Assembly: GCA_949825065.1 (NCBI GenBank)
Contig: OX463841.1
Location: forward strand, 21,137,381-21,201,380
Direction: 5' to 3'
Length of the DNA: 64,000 nt
From: Odontocerum albicorne
Taxonomy: Eukaryota > Arthropoda > Insecta > Trichoptera > Odontoceridae
The notes under the pieces are model-generated. The model saw only the letters and a program-made list of their open reading frames with translations, had not been told where the DNA came from and ran no database searches. How positions within the stretch are numbered: position 1 is the stretch's first letter; every line of letters begins with the position of its first letter. Positions 1 through 12,360 of this stretch are shown one piece after another. The position numbers were made by a program, and so were the translations under genes.

Positions 1-1206
1 TTCAAGTTCCATGGTTCATCATCGCATCACTACTTAAGTATTTCTTAACCCAGAGGCTCGATTTATAGGGTAAAAAAATTCAGGCCACGTTCTTTAATAT
101 GTCTGAATCACCAATTCGGATATTTGAAGAGTTAACATATGAATGAAATTAATTTCCGATATCTTTACGAAATTCTTAAAACATTTTGCCTCAACCATAA
201 TATGAAAGAATGTGTTAAAATATGCAATTTTCTTTAATATCAATTCGAAATAAAAATATACCAAGCAGCGTACCTCAAAGTCGTCAATCTTGCTTTTAAG
301 GAATTTCAATGTCAAGGTCTCAGCACCATAAAAAATGAATGAAAAAGACGAATGAGATCACCTTGCAAAGTTTCGTCTTTTCCAGATTCCTTAAATGACA
401 TTCTTTCAATGCTTCTTTAATTGGAAAACTCCGTGACGTTCAAAGGGTTAAATCGATAATTGGCCAGTGCCGTCTGCACTGCTTTTGGACCCCTGATTGT
501 GTCTCGGCATCGGCGACAGTCCACGATAGCGAATTTTTTTGTACCAGATTCACCAAAACGGCTTTCGAAAACGATCAAATACCGCCGATTCCTTCGAAAT
601 AATTGCCATGCCTACTGATTCATATAAAAATTTAATACGCCCTTCAAAAAAGGAATTTCAAAATACCAACTCTGTATCAAATCAGCGACGATTCTTAGTA
701 TCATTAACGGGAAACCTTACTGAGTTCTCCCTCAGAAATTCATTACACCTGTGATAGGACACCGTGCATTATATTTTCTTTTCATTAACAATTTATAATT
801 GTATGATTTGTGTATATTGAGTCAACTTTGCTTTAAATAATATTTTTCATGTTTTTTTATAAGAGATTTTTTTTACTTCAATTTCAATTTTTTTTTTGTC
901 TAATTTCTTTTTTTTTTACTACCTACGTTAAGCTTATCATATACGCAAATATAGTTGAAATATGTGTTGTTTCTGAAAATACTAAATTCAAATTAGAATG
1001 GTGATTTTTGTGATATCGCACCATCTAGGCTCAAAAATATCTATAATAAATATAACAAAGTGATTCTACGCCAGGGGGAGAGCGAGGAATTTCGTACATA
1101 GGTAACTGAGTGGCTGAACAGATGCGGATGTTGAGCGTGTGATGATCAAAGTGAAATTATAATGCACTTAGAATTGTTTATTGGAGAGCGCGAGACTGTT
1201 AATATA
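1..1206. other. AT-rich non-coding stretch, nothing recognised
   Basis: I see no gene, known repeat or conserved-looking block. Short open frames (for example near 94-315 and 539-754) lack coding character. Poly-T runs lie around 860-920. Confidence 0.6.
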
Positions 1207-2151
1207 TACGAGGCGTATCCAGAAAGTAAGTGTACTGAGGCTCTCACGACCAGATGGATTTTATTTTCGACATGTTGGCTACACTTCCGTGTAGCCTGAC
1301 TCTTCCCCTCCGCAACGAGACTGGTTCGAGGTCAGTACGTTGAGAAGTGTCGACGCGACAACACGTTTCGTGAAAAATGTCAATCGAATTTCCCGCCAAG
1401 TGTGAAATACGCGGCGTTATCCGTTATCTCGTTTGGAAGGGAAAACCTCCGATTGAGGTTTATAATGAGGTGAAAACTGCATATGGTGATAAAGCTATGA
1501 ATCGTACGAGTGTGTACAAGTGGTGTCGCGAGTTTAAAAACGGTCGTACGTCCGTGCATGATGATCAAAAAAGTTCAAAACCACAATTTCAGCCAAGAAA
1601 ATCATGGCATCCGTGTTTTGGGACTGTCAAGGCATCATTTTAATTGAATATATGCATCAACTCTGCAAGATACTGTGAGACCCTAATAAATTGCGGAGGG
1701 CGATTCAGAACAAGAGGAGAGGCATGCTGACAAAGGGAGTCTGCCTACTGCACAACAATGCCAGACCACACACGGCCAACGCCACGAAGGAACTGCTCGC
1801 CTCGTTTAAATGGGATGTCCTGAACCATCCCGCGCATTCCCCTGACCTAGCACCTTCAGATTACTATCTCTTTACCTCCCTGAAGCTGCACATGGGTGGA
1901 AAAAGGTTTTCAGCCGACGAGGAGGTAAAGTAGGAGGTGGATAAGTGGACGGAGGGGTTGGCGTGAAACTACTTCGAGGAAGGCATCAAAAAGTTGATAC
2001 CCCACTTCACCACCTGCATTGAGAGGAATGGCGACTATGTCGAAAAATAGCTTACATATGTACTACGGTAACCACGTAATTTTTTTGTTTACATAAAAAA
2101 AATTGTAACCTACAAAAATTCAGTACACTTACTTTCTGGACTTACCTAGTA
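1207..2151 (+). mobile_element. mariner-like element, internally deleted (about 945 bp)
   Basis: Inverted termini of about 31 bp flank it: left 1207-1237 and right 2121-2151. They share the inner core ccagaaagtaagtgtactg exactly and differ at about five outer positions. The element starts TA-CGAGG and ends in TA, the target duplication typical of Tc1/mariner elements. A full mariner is about 1.3 kb, so roughly a third is missing. The loss lies inside the transposase frame, with the junction in an A-run near 1566-1571. The element is non-autonomous and dead. Confidence 0.9.
1377..2049 (+). pseudogene. mariner (DD34D) transposase pseudogene
   Basis: The start at 1377 gives MSIEFPAKCE and an N-terminal helix-turn-helix region with YGDKAMNRTSVYKWCREF. 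After SVHDD the frame jumps to KKFKTTISAKK and a conserved VFWD motif, so the middle is deleted, including the segment carrying the first catalytic Asp. The second catalytic motif reads HNNARPH instead of HDNARPH. This is an Asp-to-Asn change at a catalytic residue. The third motif, SPDLAPSDY, is intact and lies 34 residues further on, as in DD34D mariners. There is a frameshift near 1685-1690, a stop near 1931 and another stop near 1965. The C-terminal end GDYVEK is still readable before the stop near 2048. It cannot encode an active enzyme. Confidence 0.88.
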
Positions 2152-4444
2152 TAAGAATGTGAAGTGTAAACGCGTCAACTTAGACGTAGAACGAACTTAG
2201 ACCACTTATCCACAGGTATTATCCAGTGAATTGGTTTCCTATGTCCACAAAATGGTGGTTTATAAGTTTATAATAATGTTTTTCTCTTCGGTACACTTCC
2301 ATTCAAACGAAATTTAAAATAAATTTAAATCTTAACGTATTCAATTTCTGGTGTTTAGTAATGGACTCTCGACTGATGGATATCCATATCCATAAACTTT
2401 TTTCTATACATTTTCTTTCAAACTCGATAAAATACCTAATAGCCCAGCCCTATGATGTTTTTTTAGAAGCTAAGCTTAGTTTCTTATTCAATTAAAGCTG
2501 GCGAGTTAAATTAACTCATTTCTATGGTTATGTCTTTATTATCCGCCATGAATATGTAATATTTTTTTTCGAAATATTCAAACGATTTCAAACCCCTAAA
2601 TGAAAAAACTAAATTAATTAATGAATATACCTGTAAAGTATAATAAAAACAAATGACGCTAATGAATGATAAAAAATAAAGTAAAACATTCGTTCTCACA
2701 CAACCTTATCTTTTAAAGCAATTGCTTATCTTTCACATTTGAATATCAAGTGTGGGGGCGAGGTGAGGGGCCCTCGTAAGGAAATAACCAAATTAAGCGA
2801 TTGCCCAGTGCAAGCAATAGTTAAGAATCATTTCAATCTGAAGTTAGTTTTTTCGTATGGTACCCTTCAACGTATTGATGATACGAACATATTTAAAAGC
2901 GTGATCGGGATATAACATTGTATTCCACTCTACCTATATAATCGAACTTCTGGCAACACTAGTGCATATAAAGATTCAACAACTCTCACATTTCCACTAT
3001 TTTACCATACTGGCATCCATTTTTTAAATTTATTTTTTAGGTCCCATCAAGAATCGGCCCCGTCACTTCCAGATATACAAAAATATTTTTAGTTTATTAT
3101 TAGGTAATTTTTTTAAAATCTTTATTAATATGATATTATCCATTTTCAATGTAATTTATTCTTTAAATTTGGCTCCCATTTTATAGAACATCTCTTGAGT
3201 TTGTATTTATCGAAAAAGTCAGATATCTAAGGACCAGTTTTTCTATCAAACATCACGGGTCCGTCAAAATCACCTTACCCGTTATCACCTCTTTGTTGGT
3301 ATATTTTATTTCTGTATTGTAAAATAAAGATAACAGAGCCGTGCTTGTGACTGCCGAATGATGTTTAGTTAAAAAAAAACAAACCTTATATCCGTTTGTA
3401 CTGAATCTTCTCTTGTTTTGAAAAGTAAATTTTTAATTATCAAGCATTTTTATAGTATACCTAAGTGGACGAATTACTGTTATTAATTATGAACTCATTA
3501 TCACACTACATGAAACACTAATTTATTAAGATAGCAAATAATTTTCAGTGATTGTTTTTTGCTCTCGTATAAGTTTTCAATCGGTATATGATTTTTCACG
3601 ATTCCTTTATTCACACCATAGCTGAATGTTTAAGATGTTGGTATTTAATTTCCCACATTTTTAGATATATTTTAGAAGAATTCGTATATTTAGACTAGTT
3701 TACGAGTATATAAGATCCACACTATTTTTAACTTGTTTCAAAAAACAAATTATTAAATATTTTATCTCCCTTCAGTGAGATCGCGTATTTTTCCTGGTTT
3801 TCCATTAGTCTTCTTTCCGAGATCATATTCCTTCTTCTCGATGACATTGTTAAAGTTGTATTCTTTCTTTTTATTTTTTGTTGTTTGTGTTTAATTTTGT
3901 TTTTATCATTTTACTATTCCATGTTTTCTTCTCTACACCAAATTCTCCATCTTCAACTTAAAACATTATAAACAATTTTATGGGTTGTTATAAGAAATTG
4001 CCATCTGGCTAAAAAACTTACTCCATATTGCACACTTTACAATGAAGTATTGTAAAAAATTGCTTTCTTGACAATTTACAAAATCAACACATGTTATTTT
4101 GAATATGAAGAGACATTTTATATCCCTTGATCTTGTTTTGGGTTACCGTGGCAGTGCATTCAAGCCGGCCCAGCCAACAAACTCCAACTCGAGTTAAATA
4201 ACATTACTCGGGGTTAAATGTGGCATGAAGTTTTGCTTTTTTAATCTAATTTAAAGACAGTCTTCACGGTTGTGTTGTTGTACTTTGTGCACGCCAATCT
4301 TAACGTATATACGAGTAATACTAGCCACAGTGGAAACCCGATATACTAAACTACACAAATCAATTTTTATAGACATGACAATAATTACATTGTCATGACC
4401 CGTTGATCTTACCAAAATTTGTAATTGTGTAAACACTACACACA
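2152..4444. other. AT-rich stretch without recognisable gene
   Basis: Mostly AT-rich single-copy-looking DNA. Two TACGAGTA octamers lie at 3711 and 4310. A short GC-rich patch sits near 2752-2785. I find no transposon coding remnant here. Confidence 0.5.
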
Positions 4445-4745
4445 TATACTACACTCCAACTAAAGTTGAATGCACATATCAGAAGATCTACAACGATTTC
4501 TTTGTAGTCCTTCTTTTGGATTTTTTTATATTTTCATGTTTTCTTACCAAATATGTTTTTCTGAACATATGCAGATGCAGAAAAACACTTAATCTTATAG
4601 CCGCAGCTTCTACCTTCGTATCCGTATACTAATTTTGTTTTTTTTTTTGTAATATTTTTAATCTGTTAATAATAGTGGGTTCCTAATCCTGAATTGTAGC
4701 GCTCTAAGAAGAGTTAGAAGAGAACAGCGCTATATACAATAAATT
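4445..4745 (+). repeat. LINE-tail-like interspersed repeat, copy 1
   Basis: It shares scattered blocks with 20690-20940 and 26110-26300. The shared order is a ctacaac-type start, a segment like ccgcagcttctaccttc, a T-rich stretch, 'atatttttaatctgt', then 'aatagtgggttc'. The order is the same in all three copies and identity is low. I read it as the decayed 3' end of a non-LTR retrotransposon, but no protein motif proves it. Confidence 0.4.
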
Positions 4746-4935
4746 GTTATTTTATTATTTTTATTGTTATTGATATTTGGCAGCTAACTACGAATACACG
4801 CAGGAATTCTTAAAAATGTTTCTGGACTTTCTAAAATATTGATAACCACATTGACTTATTATCCTGCATCATTTTTTTATGTTATAATTTTCCATTATAG
4901 GATATTTATTTGTATATATTTCCATATTACGTAGG

Positions 4936-5620
4936 CAGCATTGCCGATGGCAATGATCTAGTGGATAGTCGATTCATTATTTATTGTTGGCATCTGTCCT
5001 AACATCATACACAAGCGGTGGCGATGCCAATAATCTGGTCGATAGTTCATTTGGTGTTCATTGCTGATATTTGTTCAAACATCATCAGCAACATCACCAC
5101 CGCCGATAATTATAATTTGGTGATTAGTTAACTTGTTATTCATTACTGACATCTGTCCAAACATCATCAGCAACATCACCACCGCCGAAAATTATAATTT
5201 GGTGATTAGTTAACTTGTTATTCATTACTGACATCTGTCCAAACATCATCAGCAACATCACCACCGCCGATAATTATAATTTGGTGATTAGTTAACTTGG
5301 TATTCATTACTGACATCTGTCCAAACATCATCAGCAACATCACCACCGCCGATAATTATAATTTGGTGATTAGTTAACTTGTTATTCATTACTGACATCT
5401 GTCCAAACATCATCAGCAACATCACCACCGCCGATAATTATAATTTGGTGATTAGTTAACTTGTTATTCATTACTGACATCTATCCAAACACTATGATAT
5501 AGGCAATGTATTTATAAAATTTCTTGTCATGTATAAATAAATAAATTTGAAAAAATCATCGCCAATGCCAATGATCTGGTGGATCGCTTTTTTGTTATTC
5601 ATTACTAATATGTTTGTTTG
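4936..5620 (+). repeat. 82-bp minisatellite with degenerate flanking units
   Basis: The unit contains catcatcagcaacatcacc and recurs exactly every 82 bp (5081, 5163, 5245, 5327, 5409). The core is about 5.5 nearly identical copies from about 5040 to 5495. Diverged relatives of the unit lie upstream (4940-5040, 'ggcgatgccaataatctgg') and downstream (5556-5615, 'gccaatgccaatgatctgg'). This means an older array was re-expanded in its centre. Confidence 0.9.
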
Positions 5621-5910
5621 TACGTACAACTATTAACAACGATAACTTCCGTTGCCTACTTGAAACATGTATTTTAACCCAGAGTTATTGTTTCTAACAT
5701 GGTTTTCACTTAAACCTCGTATAACACCTTTGTGATTGGTCTGAACAGATTGCCATATTCAAAAAATATCCAAATTGTACTGCGTACAGCGAAAAAATAC
5801 AATACAGTGTATCTCTATGTATCCTTCGCAATTTTAATCATTTAATGGCCACAATTTGTATTGGCAGAGATTGTCTACCCTTCATATGTGTATGTAACCA
5901 TTGTTTGGAT

Positions 5911-6080
5911 GCATTGTATATAGTTTAACTTGGCAGGTTTATTACAATGTGCCGATATCTTACAACCAACCAGGAAGATGTTAACGAGGCCTAGACAAAT
6001 AACCTTTCAAAAAATGGATACCAATAGGAATCGAACCCAAAATCTAAACTTATAAGTCGAAAGATCAACAGAACAAACAT
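5911..6080 (-). mobile_element. tRNA-derived SINE (family A), degraded copy
   Basis: It reads on the minus strand. The tRNA-like head lies at the right, with a B-box-like segment (reverse of aggaatcgaaccc, about 6027-6039). A middle 'accaaccaggaagatgttaa' matches the body of the other copies. The tail is at the left. Both box sequences have decayed. Confidence 0.7.
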
Positions 6081-6765
6081 TTAAAAAATCGATGAATCGA
6101 CGTTAAACTGTATTCGGGTGTAATATAATACAATACGAGTACACATTTCTTGGGTTGAACGTCGGCCAAGATTACATATTTTAATGAAATCGTTTGCGGT
6201 CAGGTGTTGAACAGGCACTACGGTTCTTTAATATAATCACTCAGGTATAAAAGGGAAATGTTAATTTATATTTAATTGGTTTTTTGCCCAAATTTTTCAT
6301 TCCTTTGTTTGCTGGCCACAAGCAACGATCGCACTGAATACTCACTCGCCGCTTTATTCGTTATACGTCTACTTTCTTTAATTAACCGAAACGGAGATTA
6401 CTTAGGGAGAAGTATTGAAAATTTAATTAAAATTCTGCTTAGTCTAATGTGATTAGATGTGTCAGAAAATTCGTTCGTTGTATCGGAATTTGCGTAATTA
6501 AAATCGGCGATTACTTGAATAATGGAAATTTCAAGGGTTGTCCGATTGGTTTCTTGAGTATTTTCATCCGTTATTTGAAATCCTTTTGTCGGAAAAAAGT
6601 ATAAATTACATTGTAATATTATTAAAGACTTATGAAGTCGTGATTTATATTTTAAATATTTTTTTCCAAATCAAACATTTTAACACCTTCAGATTATATA
6701 AGAGCAATTAATATGAAATTATTTTGTTTTTAGTATTTAAATTTTTCGGAATCTAGTTGATGATA
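6081..6765. other. AT-rich stretch, no gene seen
   Basis: One TACGAGTA octamer lies at 6134. Otherwise I recognise nothing. Confidence 0.5.
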
Positions 6766-6930
6766 TTTTGAAATAAGGAAATGTAGAAAGTTGCATGTGC
6801 GTATGTGTATGAGAAGGTGTACTTATGTAGAGGAGGCGAAAGATGTTTATCACGACATGAAAATCAGGCGCCCTGTCCTATGCCTATTCCAGGGAACCTG
6901 CGTGATGGTATGTATACTCGTATATGTATA
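6766..6930 (+). mobile_element. LINE ORF2 C-terminal relic (family E)
   Basis: It resembles 19641-19810 and 54960-55100 on the plus strand, and minus-strand copies elsewhere. The shared motif is 'gtagaggaggcgaaagatgt', then a 'gcgccctgtc' block, then 'gcgtgatggtatgtat'. The first motif translates to VEEAKDV-like sequence in sister copies, as at the end of some non-LTR retrotransposon ORF2 proteins. A TACTCGTA at 6915 interrupts the last motif relative to the copy ending near 19810. Confidence 0.6.
6915..6922. repeat. TACTCGTA scar-like octamer in LINE relic
   Basis: The sister copy near 19795-19812 reads gatgatatgtatattag. This copy has six extra bases at the TA. It is consistent with a TA to TACTCGTA insertion. 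Confidence 0.55.
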
Positions 6931-7150
6931 TTCAGTTTAGATGTACTTAGTGCATTATCATTTAGTTATTAGTATTGAAATAAAAACACAATAAAAAATA
7001 TTTTTTTTAAATATTGGATGTTTATTTAGGAGAAAGAACTCGTTTGAACAATTTTATTTAATTTCCAACAATAAAATGAAAGAAAGAAAATAATATAGAA
7101 AAAACAGAACTATGTTAGTTCTATCTCCGAATTGTATATAAATGTGATTG

Positions 7151-7400
7151 TTAACCTCTCCGTGAGTACCGCCCCAACCGTGGGGCCATGAAATACTGAG
7201 TCAGATAGCGTATGACCCCGCGGCTGGGGCGCAGTGGTTATTTCTCGAATATTCCCAGATTATGTCAGGAATTGGACTACCAATGACATCTATTGATGAT
7301 ACCACACAATTAAATAATTTATCAGCTAGTTACATGTTTTACCAACTGAACAAACGATGTTTTAAAATGTTCATTAATACCTTACTACTCGAGAGGTTAA
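7151..7400. mobile_element. TTAA-bounded MITE, piggyBac-type (250 bp)
   Basis: Both ends are TTAA (7151-7154 and 7397-7400). The ends are inverted: left TTAACCTCTCCGTGAGTA, right (reverse complement) TTAACCTCTCGAGTAGTA. A GC-rich subterminal segment lies near 7168-7235, with 'gccccaaccgtggggc' and later 'gcggctggggc'. It has no coding capacity. TTAA targets are the hallmark of piggyBac elements, and the assignment rests on that plus the inverted ends. Confidence 0.7.
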
Positions 7401-7765
7401 AATAGTTCAATTATTCGCATGAATTTGGGCCTAAATATTCGATGGAAAAAATATTAAAAAGCCTTTCTTGAATTGGAAAAATGATCATTCTTAAAAAGTT
7501 AATCAGATTAATGTAGAATGAAGTGGAATGCTTTAAAAATGCTTTTATCAGATTTCATAAATATTAATTTCATTTAATTTGAACCAATTTTAGTAAATTG
7601 TTTTATTCTCATGCTTCACAGTAACGTTAACGATTAATAGAATAGAATAGTTGAATACTTATTGTAACGTTATTTCTTAAATTCATTTGCAATATTGGAT
7701 GAATGAATATTGCTATGTATTTCCATAACGTACTTTTGGTACGTTTTGTTCCTTTCTTTCTATGA

Positions 7766-8479
<714 letters not shown>

Positions 8480-8790
8480 ATTGTTTCTATGAAAGATCGA
8501 TCAGGGGCGGCTACATCTCCGTGTGGTCCGGGCCCAATGGTGTGTGCGGCTGCCGCCCTGCTAATGTGTGATCCATCAGACCTTAATTATTTCTTCACGT
8601 GTCAGCCGGCCCACCACGTGGACGGAGCGAGGCAGGAGCGGCCCGAACACCACACGCGAAGTCCAACACATGCTCCGCAGCCGCGCCAGCTGCTCAACAC
8701 CAGGAGGCGAAAAGAAATTAGTGCTCCCGTGTGAACAGGGTCACACTGAAGTGCCCCGTTCCACTATCCAAGTAATCAATCTGATTTGAC
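8480..8790. promoter_or_regulatory. GC-rich island, putative conserved non-coding element
   Basis: It is sharply GC-rich against AT-rich flanks and not part of any repeat seen here. It has two CACGTG-containing E-box-like sites (near 8598 and 8615) around a TTAATTA-type core at 8583. Open frames cross it, but none looks like a conserved protein and no flanking splice pair is convincing. The regulatory role is inferred. Confidence 0.4.
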
Positions 8791-9358
8791 GTTTTTAAAA
8801 TAATATATTCAGTGTCCACGCGTAACAAGTGTTTCCATTTTAATTATCAACTGACTTACTCTTCTGCATTCTTGAACTTTCACATTTTATATTTATTTCC
8901 GAATCTCAATTCTCACTATTAAACAATACACGTATACGTCAACGATTGTCTTGCATTGCAGGAAGTGTGAATGATTATATTATACATTATCGTTTAAATT
9001 CTTACAATGTTGGTTTTTTCATTTCAAAAGTAGACGTCAACTTACTGTGTTGAACGTGTCTATTAAGGGGGTATTCTTTTCTAGAGGCGTCAAGTTCAGA
9101 CGTTTTTCAGACTAAATAAAACAAAATAAAAAATATCTTTCCTATGCATTTTTACAGTTTTTTATAGATGATTTGAGAATATACAAAAAAAAATGTTTTT
9201 TTCTGGTTTAATTTAAGATGTCAGCTGTTATATCGTAAAAAAGGGGGTAAGCTGGTCGACATGATTAGAACATTTTCGTAAATTCGAAATAAAAATTATG
9301 CACAGTTTCTTAATAAGAAATAATGTCGTTATAGTTGGTACCAAAGAAAAAAAAAATC
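8791..9358. other. AT-rich stretch with possible transposon-end fragment
   Basis: A 'ttaagggggtattcttttct' segment near 9063 resembles a TTAA-type transposon end. I cannot find a matching second end. Otherwise unremarkable. Confidence 0.35.
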
Positions 9359-10339
9359 GTTAAATAGTGGCTGTCTGAAATAAATTGGGTGCCAAATCAG
9401 GGCTGTACAGCGGATGACCCATCAATTCGATGTTTTGAGTGCTCAAAAAGTCACTTGTTTGAGCCGATGTGCGAGAGCTCGCATTGTCGTGGTGGAGAAT
9501 GGTCCGTCTTCGGTGGTTGGTTTTCCTCATTTCTCCGAACACTTCTGGCAAACAAATGGTGGTGTACCATTCAGAATTGACCGTACGATGTTCCACTAAT
9601 GGCACTGTTGCGACATGACCATTCATACCGAAGAAACAAGCCACCATTTGCTTCGAAGTGCTTCGTGCGCGAACAACTTTTGTTGGATTTGGCTCGTCTT
9701 GAAAGACCCATACATTCGACTGCTGTTTAGTTTTTGGCTCATATGCATAGATCCATGATTCATCACCTGTCACAATCTTATAGACGTATTTTGAAGCACC
9801 GCGATCTAATTTTTTCAACAAATCTTTTTGCCGGCCAAATGTGCATGCAATATTGAATGTATGCGAGTGGAACTAATTCCCAAACATGCCTCAATCTCAC
9901 GATAAGTCACATGACGATCTTGCAATATCAGTTCACGCACATCATTGATGCTTTCTGGCACAACAACCGATTTTGGATGATCTTCACGAAATTCATCCTG
10001 GAGCGAACTACGACCACGATTGAATTCGGAAAACCACAGTAGCCCGGGATTGTGCTTCATCACCAAAAGTCGAAGTGAGTTGATCGGCACACTGTTGTTG
10101 AGTTAGTCCACGTCGAAAATCATAAAAAAATCATCGCACGAAAATGTTCACGATTTAATTCCATTTTTGGCCGAGAAGAATTTTTCAAGTCACTGTAAAC
10201 AACACAAATAGCACTCGTATGGCAAAACTTTCTGAACACGTATACCATTAAAAACGTCAAACTTTACGATACTGATGTCGGATTTGACGTATCTACACTG
10301 GTGTTGCCATATCTCAAAACTTAAGTAGCAACCCTCGTA
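9359..10339 (-). mobile_element. mariner-like element, 3'-truncated
   Basis: Its 5' end is at the right. Read on the minus strand, it starts TACGAGGGTTGCTACTTAAG from 10339. The transposase remnant runs leftwards and stops abruptly in the last catalytic region near 9365. No matching left terminus is present. Its terminal TA-CGAGG is the same start as the mariner at 1207. Confidence 0.85.
9360..10164 (-). pseudogene. mariner (DD34D) transposase pseudogene, several lesions
   Basis: The original start is probably at 10164 (MELNREHFRA). There is a frameshift at an A/T homopolymer near 10121-10127 and a second near 10030. The N-terminal helix-turn-helix part reads HVTYREIEACLGISSTRIHS. About 20-25 codons are deleted near 9825-9835, between KKIC and LKKLDRG. 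The first catalytic motif is TGDESWIY and the second is HHDNASSRT, both with Asp present. The sequence then reaches YSPDLAPN and diverges, so the third catalytic Asp is lost by truncation. It is clearly inactive. Confidence 0.88.
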
Positions 10340-11659
10340 TAAGATCATTTGTCGACGTATGGAGAATTTTCAAATTCATAAACCATCTTATTTTCTCTGC
10401 CTCCTTACATTTCTATCATTTGAAGTTTCATTTGTGCTTAACAATCTTTTAATTTATACGAGTATGAGTGTACGAGTATATTTTAATTATAAAAAGCCTT
10501 AATTCATATTCTTAAAACTATATTTTTACTATTCAATTAATTTGTTACTATAGACTTCCACAAAGTGAAATCCAGAATCTTTGATAAATTGCTGAGTTTC
10601 ATTTCATCTCCCCATTTAATTTCCTCGATATTGTTTTAATATTCTAATACAGTAGTAAAAACTTTTTTCCTTAATTTTCAAACACACATTTACTACAAAC
10701 ACTCGTAGTTTCATTTTATAATGTAGCAATTGGTAAAATTATTAACAGCAAATTCAATACTATTTTCGTACATATTTATATTTCCAGTAAATGACAAATT
10801 GCAGCCGTACAATTAACTGTAAATATTAACGCCACCTGCAGTAACTAAGTCACACCTTTTTATCGTGCCTTTTCGGTTTTATGGCGCTATATTCATTAGG
10901 AAATTTCTACTAATTATTTTATAGGAAACTTGCTCATTTTTTCCCAGCAAGTATCCCAGCAATATTTTTATAGCACTATATATTTTAATTGGCTATTCAC
11001 AACACATTTCGACTAATTAAATTATCTAATCGTATACATTTTAAAAATATCTTTTCCGCAAAGCTTGAAGATATTTTTTTTCATTTTTGGACAGTTTTTG
11101 TGAAATAATGGTAATTTGTCAAAATGAAGATTTTGATTTAGATCTGAGGAGAATAACCTCTTAGAATCACGGAAAAATCCTTGATTTCTATACATATTTT
11201 CGGTATTCGAGGATATTTGTTAAATTTTGTAATTTATTTTTAACAAACACTGTTTGTTAAAAATAAATTACATTAAAAATAAATTTGTTAAATTGCTGTT
11301 AATAATCGTATTAATATTTTAACAAGTCCTATACAATGGAATAGTTGTGTATTTTACCACTTTTTTGTGACAAAATCAAAGCTCAACTACTTATTTTTAT
11401 ATACAAAGCTCTTTCTGTCTCTTTTAGCATCATATTTCATAAATATAAATAGCTTTTAAAAATATTATCAGTATTTTGTTACGATACACTTAGAGAATAT
11501 TCAAAATAATTTTAAGTGTGTTGTTGAACACATAATGACCCTTCTTATTTGTTTATTGAACGCTGAATTTCCGCTAACTAATATAAATCAAATACAATAG
11601 AAGAATATTTCTTGGCATACCCAATTAGATGTTTCTGCAGAATGGCCTAATGGTAAGTC
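10340..11659. other. AT-rich stretch with a perfect hairpin and two TACGAGTA octamers
   Basis: Two octamers lie only 14 bp apart (10457 and 10471). The hairpin is listed separately. No coding sequence was recognised. Confidence 0.5.
11229..11271. repeat. perfect inverted repeat, 19-bp arms, 5-bp loop
   Basis: gtaatttatttttaacaaa pairs with tttgttaaaaataaattac around a 5-base loop. It is AT-only apart from the ends. It could be a small foldback or a chance AT palindrome. Confidence 0.75.
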
Positions 11660-12040
11660 GCGCTCCAATGCTTCTATTCAAAGCGTTGTTACGAATATTG
11701 TGGCTTCACTTCTTACACCGACTGAATTTTATATGAAAAGACTTACAAATCGCTTCTCATGATTCGTTGCAGTGTCGTTCGAGACATTCTGAGCTGAGCT
11801 GAACGTCGTCTGGTTGAAGTTGCTCGATCATCAGCAACACTATCTTGTGTCCATAAAATATTCTCATTTGTGCTGATAGTTGTAGGTGTTTCGGCTCGAG
11901 GCAAGTGATACTGATCCCTGCTGTCGAAAATGTGCAATTTAATCTCCTAATCGTCGATACGAGTATTGCTGGACAATATTCATCAGCAAATTGACGTCGA
12001 TATGCGTGTTGTGCTGGAATAATTTACTCTTGATTTGTGA
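11660..12040 (-). pseudogene. transposase N-terminal relic (DUF4817-like helix-turn-helix)
   Basis: The minus strand encodes a HAYRRQF segment, then ISTNENILWTQDSVADD, STRRRSAQLRMSRTTLQRIM and RSDL. A stop follows, then VFSYKIQ and a decayed KPQ. The order STRRRSxQLxMSRTTLQRIM, RSDL, then YKIQ matches the N-terminal DNA-binding part of a DDE transposase family common in insects. The catalytic part is absent. The frame is broken around 11930-11960 and at 11743. Confidence 0.65.
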
Positions 12041-12360
12041 AATAAAGTTCGATCAGTTTTCTTCGTTTCTCTCTTATTAAATTCTCCAGAATAACACTTA
12101 AAAATACCTTTTTAACTATCTCAAAATTAAATTTAAAAAATATTTATCATAAAGATGACGAATGTTTGAAACTGAAGCTCTACTAATGAATACTAGAAAC
12201 CCTGTACAACAAACAGGAAAATATATTTGCATACATTCCATTATTTTATATAGTTCCGGCATAATTGAAATAGTTTAATTTTTTTAAATCACGCAAATGA
12301 TTTTATTGGTATTTTTCAATCTCCACATATAACATATATACATTTAATAATATGCACATA

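Noticed and set aside
1207..2151. The mariner ends or the mariner gene itself as a source of the octamer count
   Set aside because: TA-CGAGG termini are not counted because they lack the closing TA. The site at 58323 encodes Glu-Tyr in a transposase and was excluded.
11638..11662. 12-nt micro-exon between ttctgcag and gtaagt
   Set aside because: The sequence tggcctaatggtaag is an A-box-like SINE head remnant, which explains the apparent splice donor.
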